In this document: piece after piece, positions 42,276 to 49,715 of the stretch
How the letters are laid out: every line of letters begins with the position of its first letter
Position numbering within the stretch: position 1 is the stretch's first letter
Source of the DNA: an uncultured Holdemanella sp.
Lineage (GTDB): Bacteria; Bacillota_I; Bacilli_A; Erysipelotrichales; Erysipelotrichaceae
NCBI GenBank assembly: GCA_900754615.1
Contig: CAAEDN010000053.1
Location: forward strand, 1 to 49,715
Length of the DNA: 49,715 nt
Reading direction: 5' to 3'
Made by a program: the position numbers and the translations under genes
The notes under the pieces: generated by a model
What the model was told of the DNA's origin: nothing
The model's database searches: none
What the model saw: the letters and a program-made list of their open reading frames with translations, nothing else

Positions 42276-42399
42276 CTATTTTTAAATTCCTTTGAAAATA
42301 TAACGTATATACACCATGAATCAATAGACTTGCACAAATCAAAATCACGAAAAAGGCAAATAAAGCATCTTCTAAAAGAAAACCATTATTCTTTTTCAA
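42238..42399 (-). CDS. comGE: Short ComGE-like pseudopilin, TTG start
   Basis: A 53-residue ORF between comGD and comGF that begins with TTG: LKKNNGFLLEDALFAFFVIL. It has the prepilin motif G-F-x3-E (G6, F7, L8-L9, E10 with D11) and a hydrophobic helix. GGGAGG lies seven bases before the TTG, and an in-frame stop upstream rules out a longer form. Position and motif identify ComGE, but it is about half the usual length and ends inside comGF. It could be reduced or decayed. Confidence 0.7.
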   Translation of the reverse strand: MKKNNGFLLEDALFAFFVILICASLLIHGVYTLYFQRNLKIDEKIEKKWFYAD

Positions 42400-42778
42400 G
42401 ACGCACCCTCCCTGCTCCTACTTGAAAGACAAGTTTCATTTTCGCATTTGTGTTATGACAATGAAGTGATAGTGCCTTAGACATATTTCCCTTGGCATTA
42501 TAGTAAAAAGATACACTGTCACATTTAATATCATGATCGATCGCATATTCTATATCATCAACTCGAATCGTATGACCCACGTCCACAAAGACTTTACGAT
42601 GCTCAACATATGCCTTTTCTTGGGCTGTTATACAAATTGTCTGCAGCCTTTTCATAAATACATATAAAGATGAATGCATCTTGATTGTGAGTCCAAAGCT
42701 TAACATGGAAACAATTAGAAGAACAATAAGCATTTCAAGCAATGTAAAACCATTCTTATTGGGATACGGCCTGCCCAT
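42386..42778 (-). CDS. comGD: ComGD-like minor pseudopilin
   Basis: A 130-residue prepilin with NKNGFTLLEMLIVLLIVSML (G10-F11, E15) and an extracellular domain rich in His and Cys (CITAQEKAYVEH, SLHCHN). The ATG lies inside the end of comGC (23-base overlap). GGTGAT precedes the start. Part of the competence pseudopilus. Confidence 0.85.
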   Translation of the reverse strand: MGRPYPNKNGFTLLEMLIVLLIVSMLSFGLTIKMHSSLYVFMKRLQTICITAQEKAYVEHRKVFVDVGHTIRVDDIEYAIDHDIKCDSVSFYYNAKGNMSKALSLHCHNTNAKMKLVFQVGAGRVRLEKE

Positions 42779-43055
42779 CCACTATCACCACTTTACTATG
42801 ATCTGGACATGTATCTTGTCCTTTTTTTAAATAACCAAAATCAATGAGTTCCTGCACACTAGATGGTGTTTCTAACTGATCAATTTCATACAACATAATT
42901 TGTGAATTCACAATTTCAAGCAAAGTTTCACATCCCTTATTACGAATGATCTTCTCTTTCTGTTGAATATTCGGCAGTGTTATCAATAAAAGCAAGGCTA
43001 CAATCAACATCACAATCATCATTTCTAATATTGTAAATCCATTTTTCTTTTCCAT
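42756..43055 (-). CDS. comGC: ComGC major competence pseudopilin
   Basis: A 99-residue prepilin: EKKNGFTILEMMIVMLIVALLLL (cleavage after G6, E11), then QKEKIIRNKGCETLLEIVNSQIMLYEID and a Cys pair C42 and C82 that could form the disulfide known from ComGC. AAAGGAG precedes the ATG. It is the main structural subunit of the DNA-uptake pilus. Confidence 0.92.
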   Translation of the reverse strand: MEKKNGFTILEMMIVMLIVALLLLITLPNIQQKEKIIRNKGCETLLEIVNSQIMLYEIDQLETPSSVQELIDFGYLKKGQDTCPDHSKVVIVDGQAVSQ

Positions 43056-43067
43056 ATTTTTCTCCTT

Positions 43068-44015
43068 TTAAAACTGATTCAACATATTTAACGGCATCAT
43101 CATAATCTGATATACAATTAAAACCAATATTCCAATACTGATATACGAAAACAATTGAATTCCCATTGAAATCTTTTTAACAGACTTTTCTAAATCTAAA
43201 CTGCATTTCTTGATATACAAATCAAAAAACACATGCACACGATTGCTCGCAAGGGCATATGCCAGCATCTTCTTGAAAGTAGAATCAAAGACTTTTATCT
43301 GTATAAAGCTTTCTTCTAGACTTGCTCCATTTTGAAGATAGGACAAAATCTCAGTGGCAATCGAGCCCGCAATACTAAAGTTCATACAGGAAAGCGTTTC
43401 TAGAATTTCCTGTGTTGAGCTATATGTCTTTTCTAAAGCTTGATACATACAAACAAATTGTAAAGAAACCATCTGCTTCATCAAGCGAAACGGACAATGC
43501 ATCTTATTATGAAAGCGATAAAATAAAACATAATAGAGTAAAAAGTAAAAAATAATACACAGTATGCTAAGTCCGAACAGATTCTTTAATAAATGTATAA
43601 AAACAAAAACACTCTGATTTGAGATATAATCATTCATTTGAATCAAGACATAGTCCGAAAAAAAGACAATCATAAAAAACGCAAAGATCAACAAAAAGAA
43701 AGGATACGCACTATTTTTTAAAAGCTTTTCAAAGAATGCATTGGAACTTTTCTCAATTTGATTTACACAAAGAATACAATCTTTCAGATTCAGCTTTTTT
43801 GATAAAATCAAAAGATATTTAAAATACAACTTCTTTTGGTTCAATGTAAAAATGTCGACTAAACTTCGTCCTTCTTTTAAAAGCCGAATGATTTCTTCAT
43901 CTTTTTTAAAAATCAAATGAATCAATGTATCCAAAGGCATTCCATTATTCATCAAAATCGAAAACTGCTCAATTTCATCACGATAAACTAAGACTGTCGT
44001 ATTTTGCCTGGGCAT
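43068..44015 (-). CDS. comGB: ComGB-like pilus assembly membrane protein
   Basis: A 315-residue polytopic protein of the GspF/PilC family, the membrane platform of the pseudopilus. The start MPRQNTTVLVYRDEIEQFSILMNNGMPLDTLI at 44013-44015 has AAGGA upstream and overlaps comGA by 38 bases; a longer ORF reaches 180 bases deeper into comGA and is unlikely to be used. Hydrophobic segments near 110-140, 160-185 and 285-305 match the family topology. Confidence 0.85.
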   Translation of the reverse strand: MPRQNTTVLVYRDEIEQFSILMNNGMPLDTLIHLIFKKDEEIIRLLKEGRSLVDIFTLNQKKLYFKYLLILSKKLNLKDCILCVNQIEKSSNAFFEKLLKNSAYPFFLLIFAFFMIVFFSDYVLIQMNDYISNQSVFVFIHLLKNLFGLSILCIIFYFLLYYVLFYRFHNKMHCPFRLMKQMVSLQFVCMYQALEKTYSSTQEILETLSCMNFSIAGSIATEILSYLQNGASLEESFIQIKVFDSTFKKMLAYALASNRVHVFFDLYIKKCSLDLEKSVKKISMGIQLFSYISIGILVLIVYQIMMMPLNMLNQF

Positions 44016-44967
44016 CCATGATATATCCTTTTTCAATACCCTCTGTAATTTTTTTAGATAAAGTTTTGAATTCTTTTGGATACGTTCCATATTGAATGAC
44101 GTGCCCCAATGTTCTTTGATCCATGATTTCATATACACATACCTTACTATCTTTTCTAGAATATAGGCGCTGCGAAATGATAGCTGTACATACACTTGCC
44201 AGATCCTTTCTGGATACGCCTAGATCTTCAAGACGACTTATACATTCCTTTCCATCTTTGGCATGAATGCTTGTAAAGACAAAGTGACCAGTTAAACTCG
44301 CTCTAAGTACCATTTTTGCAGTATAACTGTTTCTCGTTTCACCAATACAAATAACATCCGGATCATGCCGTAATAATTGTTCGATTCCCACATCATAGGT
44401 AAATTCCATACCTTCATTGATTTGCAGCTGCAAATAGGAATCGTCTTCGATTTCAATCGGATCTTCTAAGCTCACGACTTTGTGTTTGCTAGCTTTGGCA
44501 ATCTCATGAAGCAAAGCATGAAGCGTTGTTGTTTTCCCACTATTGGTAGGTCCCACACTAATCACAAGTCCTTGTCTTAAAGGAATAAGCGAATGAAAAA
44601 AATCCGTATCTTCTTTCCATAAAGATAACGCGTCTAATTCGATCGCATGCATCGTATTCAACATTCGTATAACACCGGTTTGTACATTTTGATTATACAG
44701 CATGCTAAAGCGACAAAAGACATCATGATCATGTATCCGAATTTTAAACTGTCCACTTTGTGGTACATATGGATTGGTCAGATCCATTTTAGAAATGAAT
44801 TTCAAATACTCAAAAAAAGCCGGCTGCCAAATATCCTGATACACATCCAACATTTCATTTTGGCTTCGCAGTTTGATTTGAAGTCTTTGATTCTGTAAAA
44901 CAAAATGAATATCACTCGCTTTTCTTTCAATCGCATACAAGATGAGATCTCTTAATAAATCATCCAT
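43978..44967 (-). CDS. comGA: ComGA competence pilus ATPase
   Basis: Secretion-type ATPase of the GspE/PilB family that drives pseudopilus assembly. Walker A is VGPTNSGKTTTLHAL, the Asp box SLEDPIEIEDD, Walker B ICIGETRNSYTAKMVLRA and the His box GHFVFTSIHAKDG. The ATG (44965-44967, 329 residues) has AAGGGGTGG five bases upstream. First gene of comGA-GG; no ComK or ComX box was recognised in the short upstream gap. Confidence 0.94.
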   Translation of the reverse strand: MDDLLRDLILYAIERKASDIHFVLQNQRLQIKLRSQNEMLDVYQDIWQPAFFEYLKFISKMDLTNPYVPQSGQFKIRIHDHDVFCRFSMLYNQNVQTGVIRMLNTMHAIELDALSLWKEDTDFFHSLIPLRQGLVISVGPTNSGKTTTLHALLHEIAKASKHKVVSLEDPIEIEDDSYLQLQINEGMEFTYDVGIEQLLRHDPDVICIGETRNSYTAKMVLRASLTGHFVFTSIHAKDGKECISRLEDLGVSRKDLASVCTAIISQRLYSRKDSKVCVYEIMDQRTLGHVIQYGTYPKEFKTLSKKITEGIEKGYIMDAQAKYDSLSLS

Positions 44968-45000
44968 TTTTACCACCCCTTATCTAATACGAAAAAAAAA

Positions 45001-45024
45001 GCAGAAATTTTAATAAATTTCTGC
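45001..45024 (-). terminator. Terminator after the MBL-fold gene
   Basis: GCAGAAATTT, four-base loop, AAATTTCTGC, followed on the minus strand by nine T. It contains the last codons of the hydrolase gene and stops transcription before comGA. Confidence 0.88.
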
Positions 45025-45633
45025 ATATTTTAAACTTTCGTTCCATTTTTTCTCTTGCGATAAAGTAGTAGATGGACCATGTCCTGGATAGACTTTAAAA
45101 TCTTGTTCTAAATGATACAATTTTTTTAATGACTGTTTCATACTTGAAACCGATCCTGTCACAAGATCCATTCTTCCAATCGAACCTTGAAATAATACAT
45201 CACCCGTAAATAAACAATCCTCGATTTTTAATACGGTAGAACCAATGGAATGTCCTGGACAATACATCGCTTCCACTTCAAAGCCTGCAATTTTATTCAT
45301 TCCTTCCACGATAGGTTTACACTTGGCATTACAAGTCACATCCATATAGAAGGCAGAAGATGAATTTAAATCTGGATCTTGAAGAAAATCAAATTCGTTG
45401 GGATTTAAATATACATCACAGCCAAATGCATTCACGATTTTATCCACACCTGAAATGTGATCAAAATGCGCATGCGTGAGTACAACGGCTTCTAAAGTAC
45501 AATCGTTTTCTTCTAAGATAGAATTTAAATTTGGAAACACATCTGCAGGATCAATGATTAAAGCATGGTGATCTTCCATGACCAAATAACAATTTGCCTG
45601 CACAGGTCCAAGTGGTTGTTGCATCACATTCAT
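45010..45633 (-). CDS. MBL-fold metallohydrolase, glyoxalase II-like
   Basis: A 207-residue metallo-beta-lactamase-fold hydrolase. The metal motif is LTHAHFDHISG; further ligands lie in YCPGHSIGST, CLFTGDVLF and VYPGHGPSTT. The start region MQQPLGPVQANCYLV is typical of YqgX, a family upstream of comG in other Firmicutes. The first ATG (45633) has no clear ribosome site; a second Met three codons later is possible. It comes 11 bases after the rpmG terminator and may be read by leakage. Substrate is unproven. Confidence 0.85.
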   Translation of the reverse strand: MNVMQQPLGPVQANCYLVMEDHHALIIDPADVFPNLNSILEENDCTLEAVVLTHAHFDHISGVDKIVNAFGCDVYLNPNEFDFLQDPDLNSSSAFYMDVTCNAKCKPIVEGMNKIAGFEVEAMYCPGHSIGSTVLKIEDCLFTGDVLFQGSIGRMDLVTGSVSSMKQSLKKLYHLEQDFKVYPGHGPSTTLSQEKKWNESLKYAEIY

Positions 45634-45643
45634 AGTCTAATAC

Positions 45644-45670
45644 ATAAAAAAGACCGAATAAAACGGCCTT
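45644..45670 (-). terminator. Terminator after rpmG
   Basis: AAGGCCG, seven-base loop, CGGTCTT (one G-U pair), then TTTTTA on the minus strand, directly after the rpmG stop. Confidence 0.8.
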
Positions 45671-45672
45671 TC

Positions 45673-45822
45673 TTACTTTTTCTCCTTATGTTCAGTCTGC
45701 TGATTGCATTTTGGACAATATTTTTTAACAGTCATACGTTCAGGATGTTTTTTCTTATTTCTTGTACCAATATAATTTTCTTCACCGCAAACAGAGCACT
45801 TAAATGTAATACGATCTCTCAT
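45673..45822 (-). CDS. rpmG: 50S ribosomal protein L33, zinc-binding form
   Basis: A 49-residue basic protein, MRDRITFKCSVCGEENYIGT at its N-terminus, with two CxxC pairs (C9/C12 and C36/C39) that hold zinc. The KNRKK-type basic middle (RNKKKHPERMTVKKY) is typical of L33. GAGGAGG precedes the ATG. It lies between pbp2 and the MBL-fold gene and has its own promoter and terminator. Confidence 0.95.
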   Translation of the reverse strand: MRDRITFKCSVCGEENYIGTRNKKKHPERMTVKKYCPKCNQQTEHKEKK

Positions 45823-45840
45823 GTTCAGTCCTCCTCACAT

Positions 45841-45852
45841 TAGTAATTACTA
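45841..45852. promoter_or_regulatory. Palindrome over the rpmG transcript start
   Basis: TAGTAATTACTA is a perfect 12-base palindrome covering the predicted start at about 45850. Its core GTAATTAC resembles half of a Zur-type site, but centre and flanks differ from that consensus, so the regulator is unknown. Confidence 0.4.
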
Positions 45853-45856
45853 GTTG

Positions 45857-45886
45857 ATTCTAGCATAACTTACAAGTCAATTTCAA
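45857..45886 (-). promoter_or_regulatory. Promoter of rpmG
   Basis: TTGAAA (45881-45886), 18-base spacer, TAGAAT (45857-45862) with TGC extension on the minus strand. Confidence 0.75.
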
Positions 45887-45931
45887 GTCATTTTCAAAAT
45901 TTTAACTTTGCCCCTATATATATCGCTTTTT

Positions 45932-48007
45932 TTATTCAGCAGGATATAGTTCAAAGTATTTATCAATAGCCTGAGGCATAACCGCTGTTGTACAAATGTT
46001 TGGTGCAACGCTCTTATCATTTCGTGAAGATAATGGTGCTGAGCACGCAAAGGCCATTGTAGGTGATTCACTTGGTGCATATCCGACTAAGTTAGCGTTT
46101 GTCCACTCTTCTACTTCAGCTGTACCCGTTTTAGCCGATACTTTTACACTGTAATTCATCAAATCTTCTCCACAGTTACCGCTGGATACACAAGCTCTAA
46201 ATCCTTCTTGTACACGTTTTAGATACTCTTCATTTTTTTCTGGTAAAGTCGATTTGATTTTCTTTTCATTCGCTACAACAACTTCACTTGAGTTGACCTC
46301 TGTGGCATATGTCATAAAGCGTGGCTGATACAAATTTCCACCAGATGCGATTGTTGCACCATAGATAGCTAACTGTAATGGCGAATACATATCAAACTGC
46401 CCGATTGAATAGTTTAATAACATACCTGGTTCAGATCCATATCCCATATACCCTTTAGATTCATTTGGTGCATCAATACCAGTCGCATTTCCAAGACCAA
46501 ACATGGAATAATAAGACCGCATTTTATTTAATGTGCCTTGTAAATCGGATACATTCAATGGTTCTTTTTCAACATAGGTTGCACCGGCTAAACGAATGGC
46601 AACATGGAACATATAAACGTTACTACTTACCTGTAATGCCATAACATCATTGACAGGTCCATGATCTTCATAAGAAGCAAATTCCTGTCCACCAATATTC
46701 ATAACTTGGTCGACAATCACTTCTCCAGGACTCATAACATGTTCACTTTCCCCCATGTAGACAGTAGCCCCCTTGATACAAGATCCGGGGTTTACTAAAG
46801 ACATATAGTTACCTGAGGCAAAATATGTCATCTCTTTTGAGTCTAGATCCATTTGATAACCAGACATAGCTAAAACAGAACCATCTTGTGCATTTAAAAT
46901 CGTTGTAAATAAGGATTGGAAGTTTTCACGATTTGTAGTACCTCCATTTTCACTTAAAGTATTCTTAATAATTTTATCCAAAGACTGCTGAAGCTCGATA
47001 TCAATCGATAAATGGATATCATAACCTTTCTTGGCTTCCTGAATTACATCTTTTTGAGCTAATCCTTTTGAATCATACGTAATCTTGGCAATTTCTGGTG
47101 TTCCTGCCAACAAATCATTGTATTGATATTCTAAGCCAGATTTACCAACACTGGCATTGTATTGGTATCCTTTCGCAAGATAATAACTGGCAAGTTCACT
47201 TGGAAGACCTTGTGTACTTGTCGTAACACTACCTAGGATGTCGGATAAAGATTCTCCATATGGATATTCTCGTTTCCATCCTCCAAAATCAACGTCAAAA
47301 CCAGGAAAATCTGTTTTATGTTCAACAAGATAAGCAACATCATCATCGCTGACATCTTCTAATATGACATTTTCCTGACCTGTACTTTGGTTAGCTACCA
47401 TTCTTTGGTAAATCACACACATCTTTAATTTGGCTTGGCTCATTTCGCCAATTTGTTTCTTACCAATACGATTCATTAGAATCTGATATCTTTTACTTTC
47501 GGCATTGTCTCCCCATGCACCACTCTTATATTGTTTCAATTCTTTGGCTGTCATTAAATGATTGGCTGCATACTCAGAATCGGTCGGTGATAAAAAAGAT
47601 TTATATGTAATATATGCTTGTTTTTTATCTTCATCTGTAAAATCTTTGGCACTGACATTGAATACTTTCACAATACGCTTGGCATAAAGCTCATAGTCAT
47701 CTCCATCAAAATTATTTGGTGAAGTAAAGATAATATTGTGACTGACCACCGTTTTCGCTAAAACTCTTCCTTTACAATCATAAATCTGTCCTCGTGGAGC
47801 TGAAGTATATTGTTTAATGGAAGTATAGTCTTCTCGCTTTGCGGTATAGTCATTATATGAAACAATTTGAAGATAGAACAATCGTAAAAAGATGACCAAA
47901 AAACAAATGGCAATCACCATTGTAAAAACCAATATACGATTGGAGATGACTTGATCAACAGAAATATTTTGATTTGCCCTTTTCAATGATTTTCTACTCT
48001 TTTTCAA
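45932..48007 (-). CDS. Class B penicillin-binding protein 2, peptidoglycan transpeptidase
   Basis: A 691-residue class B PBP that cross-links peptidoglycan. It has a cytoplasmic basic start, one membrane helix (about 26-48), the dimerisation domain (QYTSAPRGQIYDCKGRVLA to about residue 330) and the transpeptidase domain. Active-site motifs: SxxK as NPGSCIKGA, SxN as QVSSNVYM and KTG as VSAKTGTAEVEE. The start is a TTG (48005-48007) with GGGGG six bases upstream. Neighbouring rpmG is the usual Firmicute partner. An FtsI/Pbp2x-type or elongation role cannot be separated from sequence alone. Confidence 0.9.
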   Translation of the reverse strand: MKKSRKSLKRANQNISVDQVISNRILVFTMVIAICFLVIFLRLFYLQIVSYNDYTAKREDYTSIKQYTSAPRGQIYDCKGRVLAKTVVSHNIIFTSPNNFDGDDYELYAKRIVKVFNVSAKDFTDEDKKQAYITYKSFLSPTDSEYAANHLMTAKELKQYKSGAWGDNAESKRYQILMNRIGKKQIGEMSQAKLKMCVIYQRMVANQSTGQENVILEDVSDDDVAYLVEHKTDFPGFDVDFGGWKREYPYGESLSDILGSVTTSTQGLPSELASYYLAKGYQYNASVGKSGLEYQYNDLLAGTPEIAKITYDSKGLAQKDVIQEAKKGYDIHLSIDIELQQSLDKIIKNTLSENGGTTNRENFQSLFTTILNAQDGSVLAMSGYQMDLDSKEMTYFASGNYMSLVNPGSCIKGATVYMGESEHVMSPGEVIVDQVMNIGGQEFASYEDHGPVNDVMALQVSSNVYMFHVAIRLAGATYVEKEPLNVSDLQGTLNKMRSYYSMFGLGNATGIDAPNESKGYMGYGSEPGMLLNYSIGQFDMYSPLQLAIYGATIASGGNLYQPRFMTYATEVNSSEVVVANEKKIKSTLPEKNEEYLKRVQEGFRACVSSGNCGEDLMNYSVKVSAKTGTAEVEEWTNANLVGYAPSESPTMAFACSAPLSSRNDKSVAPNICTTAVMPQAIDKYFELYPAE

Positions 48008-48037
48008 TTGAATCCCCCTTTATACGAAACAATATAT

Positions 48038-48090
48038 ATTATACACGTTTCCAAGATGAAATGGAAAAAAAAGAAGGATTGGCGTATACT
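48038..48090. promoter_or_regulatory. Divergent pbp2/ispG promoter region with an inverted repeat
   Basis: Leftward: TATAAT (48038-48043). Rightward: TGGAAA (48062-48067), 17-base spacer, TATACT (48085-48090). An inverted repeat TTTCCA (48048-48053) and TGGAAA (48062-48067) lies between, so both -35 regions share it. Hexamers are only partly consensus. Confidence 0.4.
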
Positions 48091-48109
48091 TTAGGTATGG
48101 AGGTTTACT

Positions 48110-49159
48110 ATGAACAGAACAGAAACACGTCAAGTAAAAGTTGGAAATCTTAAAATCGGACATAATAATCGAGTCATTATTCAGTCTATGTGTAACATAG
48201 AAACAAAAAAGGCAGATGAGGTTGCCAAACAAATTTTAACGCTTGAAAAAATGGGATGCGAATTGATTCGTGTCAGCTGTATGGATATGTTAGATGCAAA
48301 AGCCATCGCAGATATTAAAAAACAGATTCATATTCCATTAGTTGCCGATATTCATTTTGATTATCGCTTGGCCCTTGCTTGTATTGAAGCAGGAGCTGAT
48401 AAGATTCGTTTAAATCCTGGTAATATTGGTTCAAGAGAAAATGTTGAAAAAGTGGTGAAGGCCTGTAAAGAAAAACACATTCCCATTCGTATTGGAATCA
48501 ACGGTGGTTCTTTAGAAAAGGACATTCATGAAAAATATGGAAGGCCAACAGCTCAAGGTATGATTGAAAGTGCACAAAGACATGTACAAATTTTAGAAGA
48601 TCTTGGCTTCTATGATACTGTGCTTTCTTTTAAATCCAGTGATCCATTACTATGTATTGAAGCCTATCGACTCGCTGCCAAGACATTTGACTATCCATTA
48701 CATCTAGGTGTAACAGAAGCAGGAACCATGATGACAAGTGCTATTAAATCGAGTTTAGCTTTAGGAACTTTATTAAATGAAGGCATTGGAAATACCATTC
48801 GTATCAGTGTAAATGGAGCGCCCGAAAAAGAAATTCCAATCGTTAAAGAATTATTAAAAGATTGTAAACTAATCAATAACGTACCTAACTTAATCGCATG
48901 TCCTACTTGTGGACGTACACAATGGGATATGGAGCCAGCAGTAAATGAAATTGAAAGCTATCTTCAAACAGTAAATAAAGAAATTACGGTTGCAATCATG
49001 GGGTGTGCTGTCAATGGTCCTGGAGAAGCGAAACATGCCGATATTGCCATTGCGGGTGGTAAAAAAGAAGGCTTATTGATCAAGAAGGGTGAAATCATTG
49101 AAAAGATTGGTCAAGATAAGATTGTAGCTCGTTTAAAGGAAGAAATAGATAAATTTTAA
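48110..49159 (+). CDS. ispG: 4-hydroxy-3-methylbut-2-enyl diphosphate synthase IspG
   Basis: Iron-sulfur enzyme of the MEP isoprenoid pathway that converts MEcPP to HMBPP. The 349-residue short bacterial form has the TIM-barrel start TRQVKVGNLKIG, IRLNPGNIGS, the cluster ligands in NLIACPTCGRTQWD and IMGCAVNGPGEAKHADIAIAGG. GGAGGT lies five bases before the ATG. Divergent from pbp2. An IS200-type element lies ten bases after its stop. Confidence 0.95.
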   Translation: MNRTETRQVKVGNLKIGHNNRVIIQSMCNIETKKADEVAKQILTLEKMGCELIRVSCMDMLDAKAIADIKKQIHIPLVADIHFDYRLALACIEAGADKIRLNPGNIGSRENVEKVVKACKEKHIPIRIGINGGSLEKDIHEKYGRPTAQGMIESAQRHVQILEDLGFYDTVLSFKSSDPLLCIEAYRLAAKTFDYPLHLGVTEAGTMMTSAIKSSLALGTLLNEGIGNTIRISVNGAPEKEIPIVKELLKDCKLINNVPNLIACPTCGRTQWDMEPAVNEIESYLQTVNKEITVAIMGCAVNGPGEAKHADIAIAGGKKEGLLIKKGEIIEKIGQDKIVARLKEEIDKF

Positions 49160-49168
49160 TGCTATATA

Positions 49169-49195
49169 AAAACCACGTCTAAAAGGCGTGGTTTT
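49169..49195. terminator. Hairpin serving as IS right end and probable ispG terminator
   Basis: AAAACCACG and CGTGGTTTT pair over nine bases around a short loop. It lies ten bases after the ispG stop, with T-runs on both strands. In IS200/IS605 elements such a hairpin is the transposase recognition end. Confidence 0.7.
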
Positions 49196-49306
49196 CTCTG
49201 CGGCTATAAGCCTTTACTGCCAGCTCGCGTCTCAAGGCGCTGCTTTCACTTCGTTCAAGCTATCGCTTTTGACTCTCGCCAGCCCTCAAAGGGCTTCATT
49301 TTTTTA

Positions 49307-49715
49307 CTATTTCTTTTTCTTTGCTTTTTCTTGTTTATATGCCTGTTGCTCTGCTTCTGAGAATGGATTTGCATACTCCTTTACACTCATTTTATCCATT
49401 GCGATATCATGCATTTCCTGCTCACGAATATATTTTGCAACTGTTGCATCATTCAACCCTACAGTACTTACATAATATCCTTCACTCTAAAAATGTCTCT
49501 GTTCCCGAACTTATATTTCAGATTTGCATGTCTGTCAAACATCATTAATGCTGACTTCCCTTTCAGATATCCCATAAATGCTGATACAGATAATGATGGA
49601 GGTATCATAACCAGCATGTGTACATGGTCTCTCATCAAATGTCCTTCTATTATTTCTACATGCTTGTATCTACATAATTCTCTCAATATTTCACCTAAAT
49701 CTTTTCGATATTGAT
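49307..49715 (-). pseudogene. tnpA: IS200-type transposase TnpA, broken
   Basis: Y1 transposase of the HUH class, truncated at its N-terminus by the window end. The HUH motif is in MRDHVHMLVMIPPS and the KGKSALMMFDRHANLKYKFGNR region is intact. Near 49486-49502 two lesions appear: two extra bases (GA repeated after the Asn-Arg codons) shift the frame, and the Trp codon expected in the NRHFW motif is TAG. After these, the rest of the protein is readable in another frame (SEGYYVSTVGLNDATVAKYI through a Lys-rich end, stop at 49307-49309). The catalytic Tyr in VAKYI is thus separated from the HUH part, so the enzyme cannot work. Confidence 0.88.

Larger units (their letters stand above)
49163..49715 (-). 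mobile_element. Decayed IS200/IS605-type insertion element (right part, 5' side off the window)
   Basis: The element runs from a terminal hairpin near 49169-49195 (AAAACCACG...CGTGGTTTT) through a GC-richer noncoding stretch (49196-49306) to the tnpA pseudogene, which continues past the window. The terminal hairpin and lack of inverted repeats are typical of this family, which moves as single-stranded DNA. A second small hairpin, AGCCCT...AGGGCT (49281-49295), lies just after tnpA. Exact borders cannot be set without the other end. Confidence 0.7.

Noticed and set aside
1..49715. tRNA or rRNA genes
   Set aside because: No cloverleaf with TTCRA arm or rRNA stretch was noticed; the T-box leaders contain tRNA-binding elements but are not tRNA genes.

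Overview
The window is about 49.7 kb of low-GC bacterial chromosome. Gene content and order (dcw-side sepF-ylmH-ileS, rimP-nusA-ylxR-ylxQ-infB-rbfA, T-box controlled aminoacyl-tRNA synthetases, a comG pseudopilus operon, pbp2-rpmG) point to a Firmicute. The combination of a complete butyryl-CoA pathway, an Rnf complex and very compact genes suggests an anaerobic, butyrate-forming gut member of the Erysipelotrichia. That placement is inference. No rRNA, tRNA gene or CRISPR array was seen.

Layout. 1-5.2 kb: scpA (minus), whose next gene appears to be interrupted right after its start codon by the 5' end of a group II intron. Divergently follow an amidase-like protein and a coupled set of NUDIX hydrolase, ATP-grasp enzyme, esterase and phosphoesterase. 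5.2-6.3 kb: threonine aldolase. 6.3-15.4 kb: carbon metabolism. bcd-etfB-etfA-hbd-crt-CoA transferase runs leftward and two thiolase genes run rightward from a shared regulatory region holding one perfect and two near-perfect Rex-type operators. 15.5-21.2 kb: a small membrane protein, the nusA-infB operon and gmk. 21.3-28.9 kb: rqcH, then a seven-gene Rnf operon with a minimal RnfB and an extra Cys-rich membrane peptide, divergent from apbE, whose best promoter would make a leaderless mRNA. 28.9-33.7 kb: ileS with its T-box, ylmH, sepF, hpf. 33.9-36.1 kb: DAHP synthase behind a Tyr/Phe leader peptide and terminator, then a radical SAM gene. 36.1-41.5 kb: tyrS and leuS, each with a T-box, and a FemX-like gene downstream of leuS. 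41.5-45 kb: comGA-GG with many out-of-frame overlaps. 45-49.2 kb: MBL-fold hydrolase, rpmG, pbp2, ispG. 49.2 kb to the end: a decayed IS200-type element.

How the genes work together. Thiolase, Hbd, Crt and Bcd/EtfAB take two acetyl-CoA to butyryl-CoA. The CoA transferase would release the acid. Bifurcating Bcd/EtfAB would make reduced ferredoxin, Rnf would oxidise it to build an ion gradient, and ApbE would attach FMN to Rnf subunits. Rex would tie this to the NADH/NAD+ ratio. Several other genes are controlled by amino-acid supply: T-boxes for Ile, Tyr and Leu, and a Tyr/Phe leader for aromatic synthesis.

The most unusual items are the intron at the scpB start, the Rex operator cluster, the reduced RnfB with its small Cys-rich partner, the leaderless apbE arrangement, the Tyr/Phe attenuator, and the altered LeuRS signature motifs.
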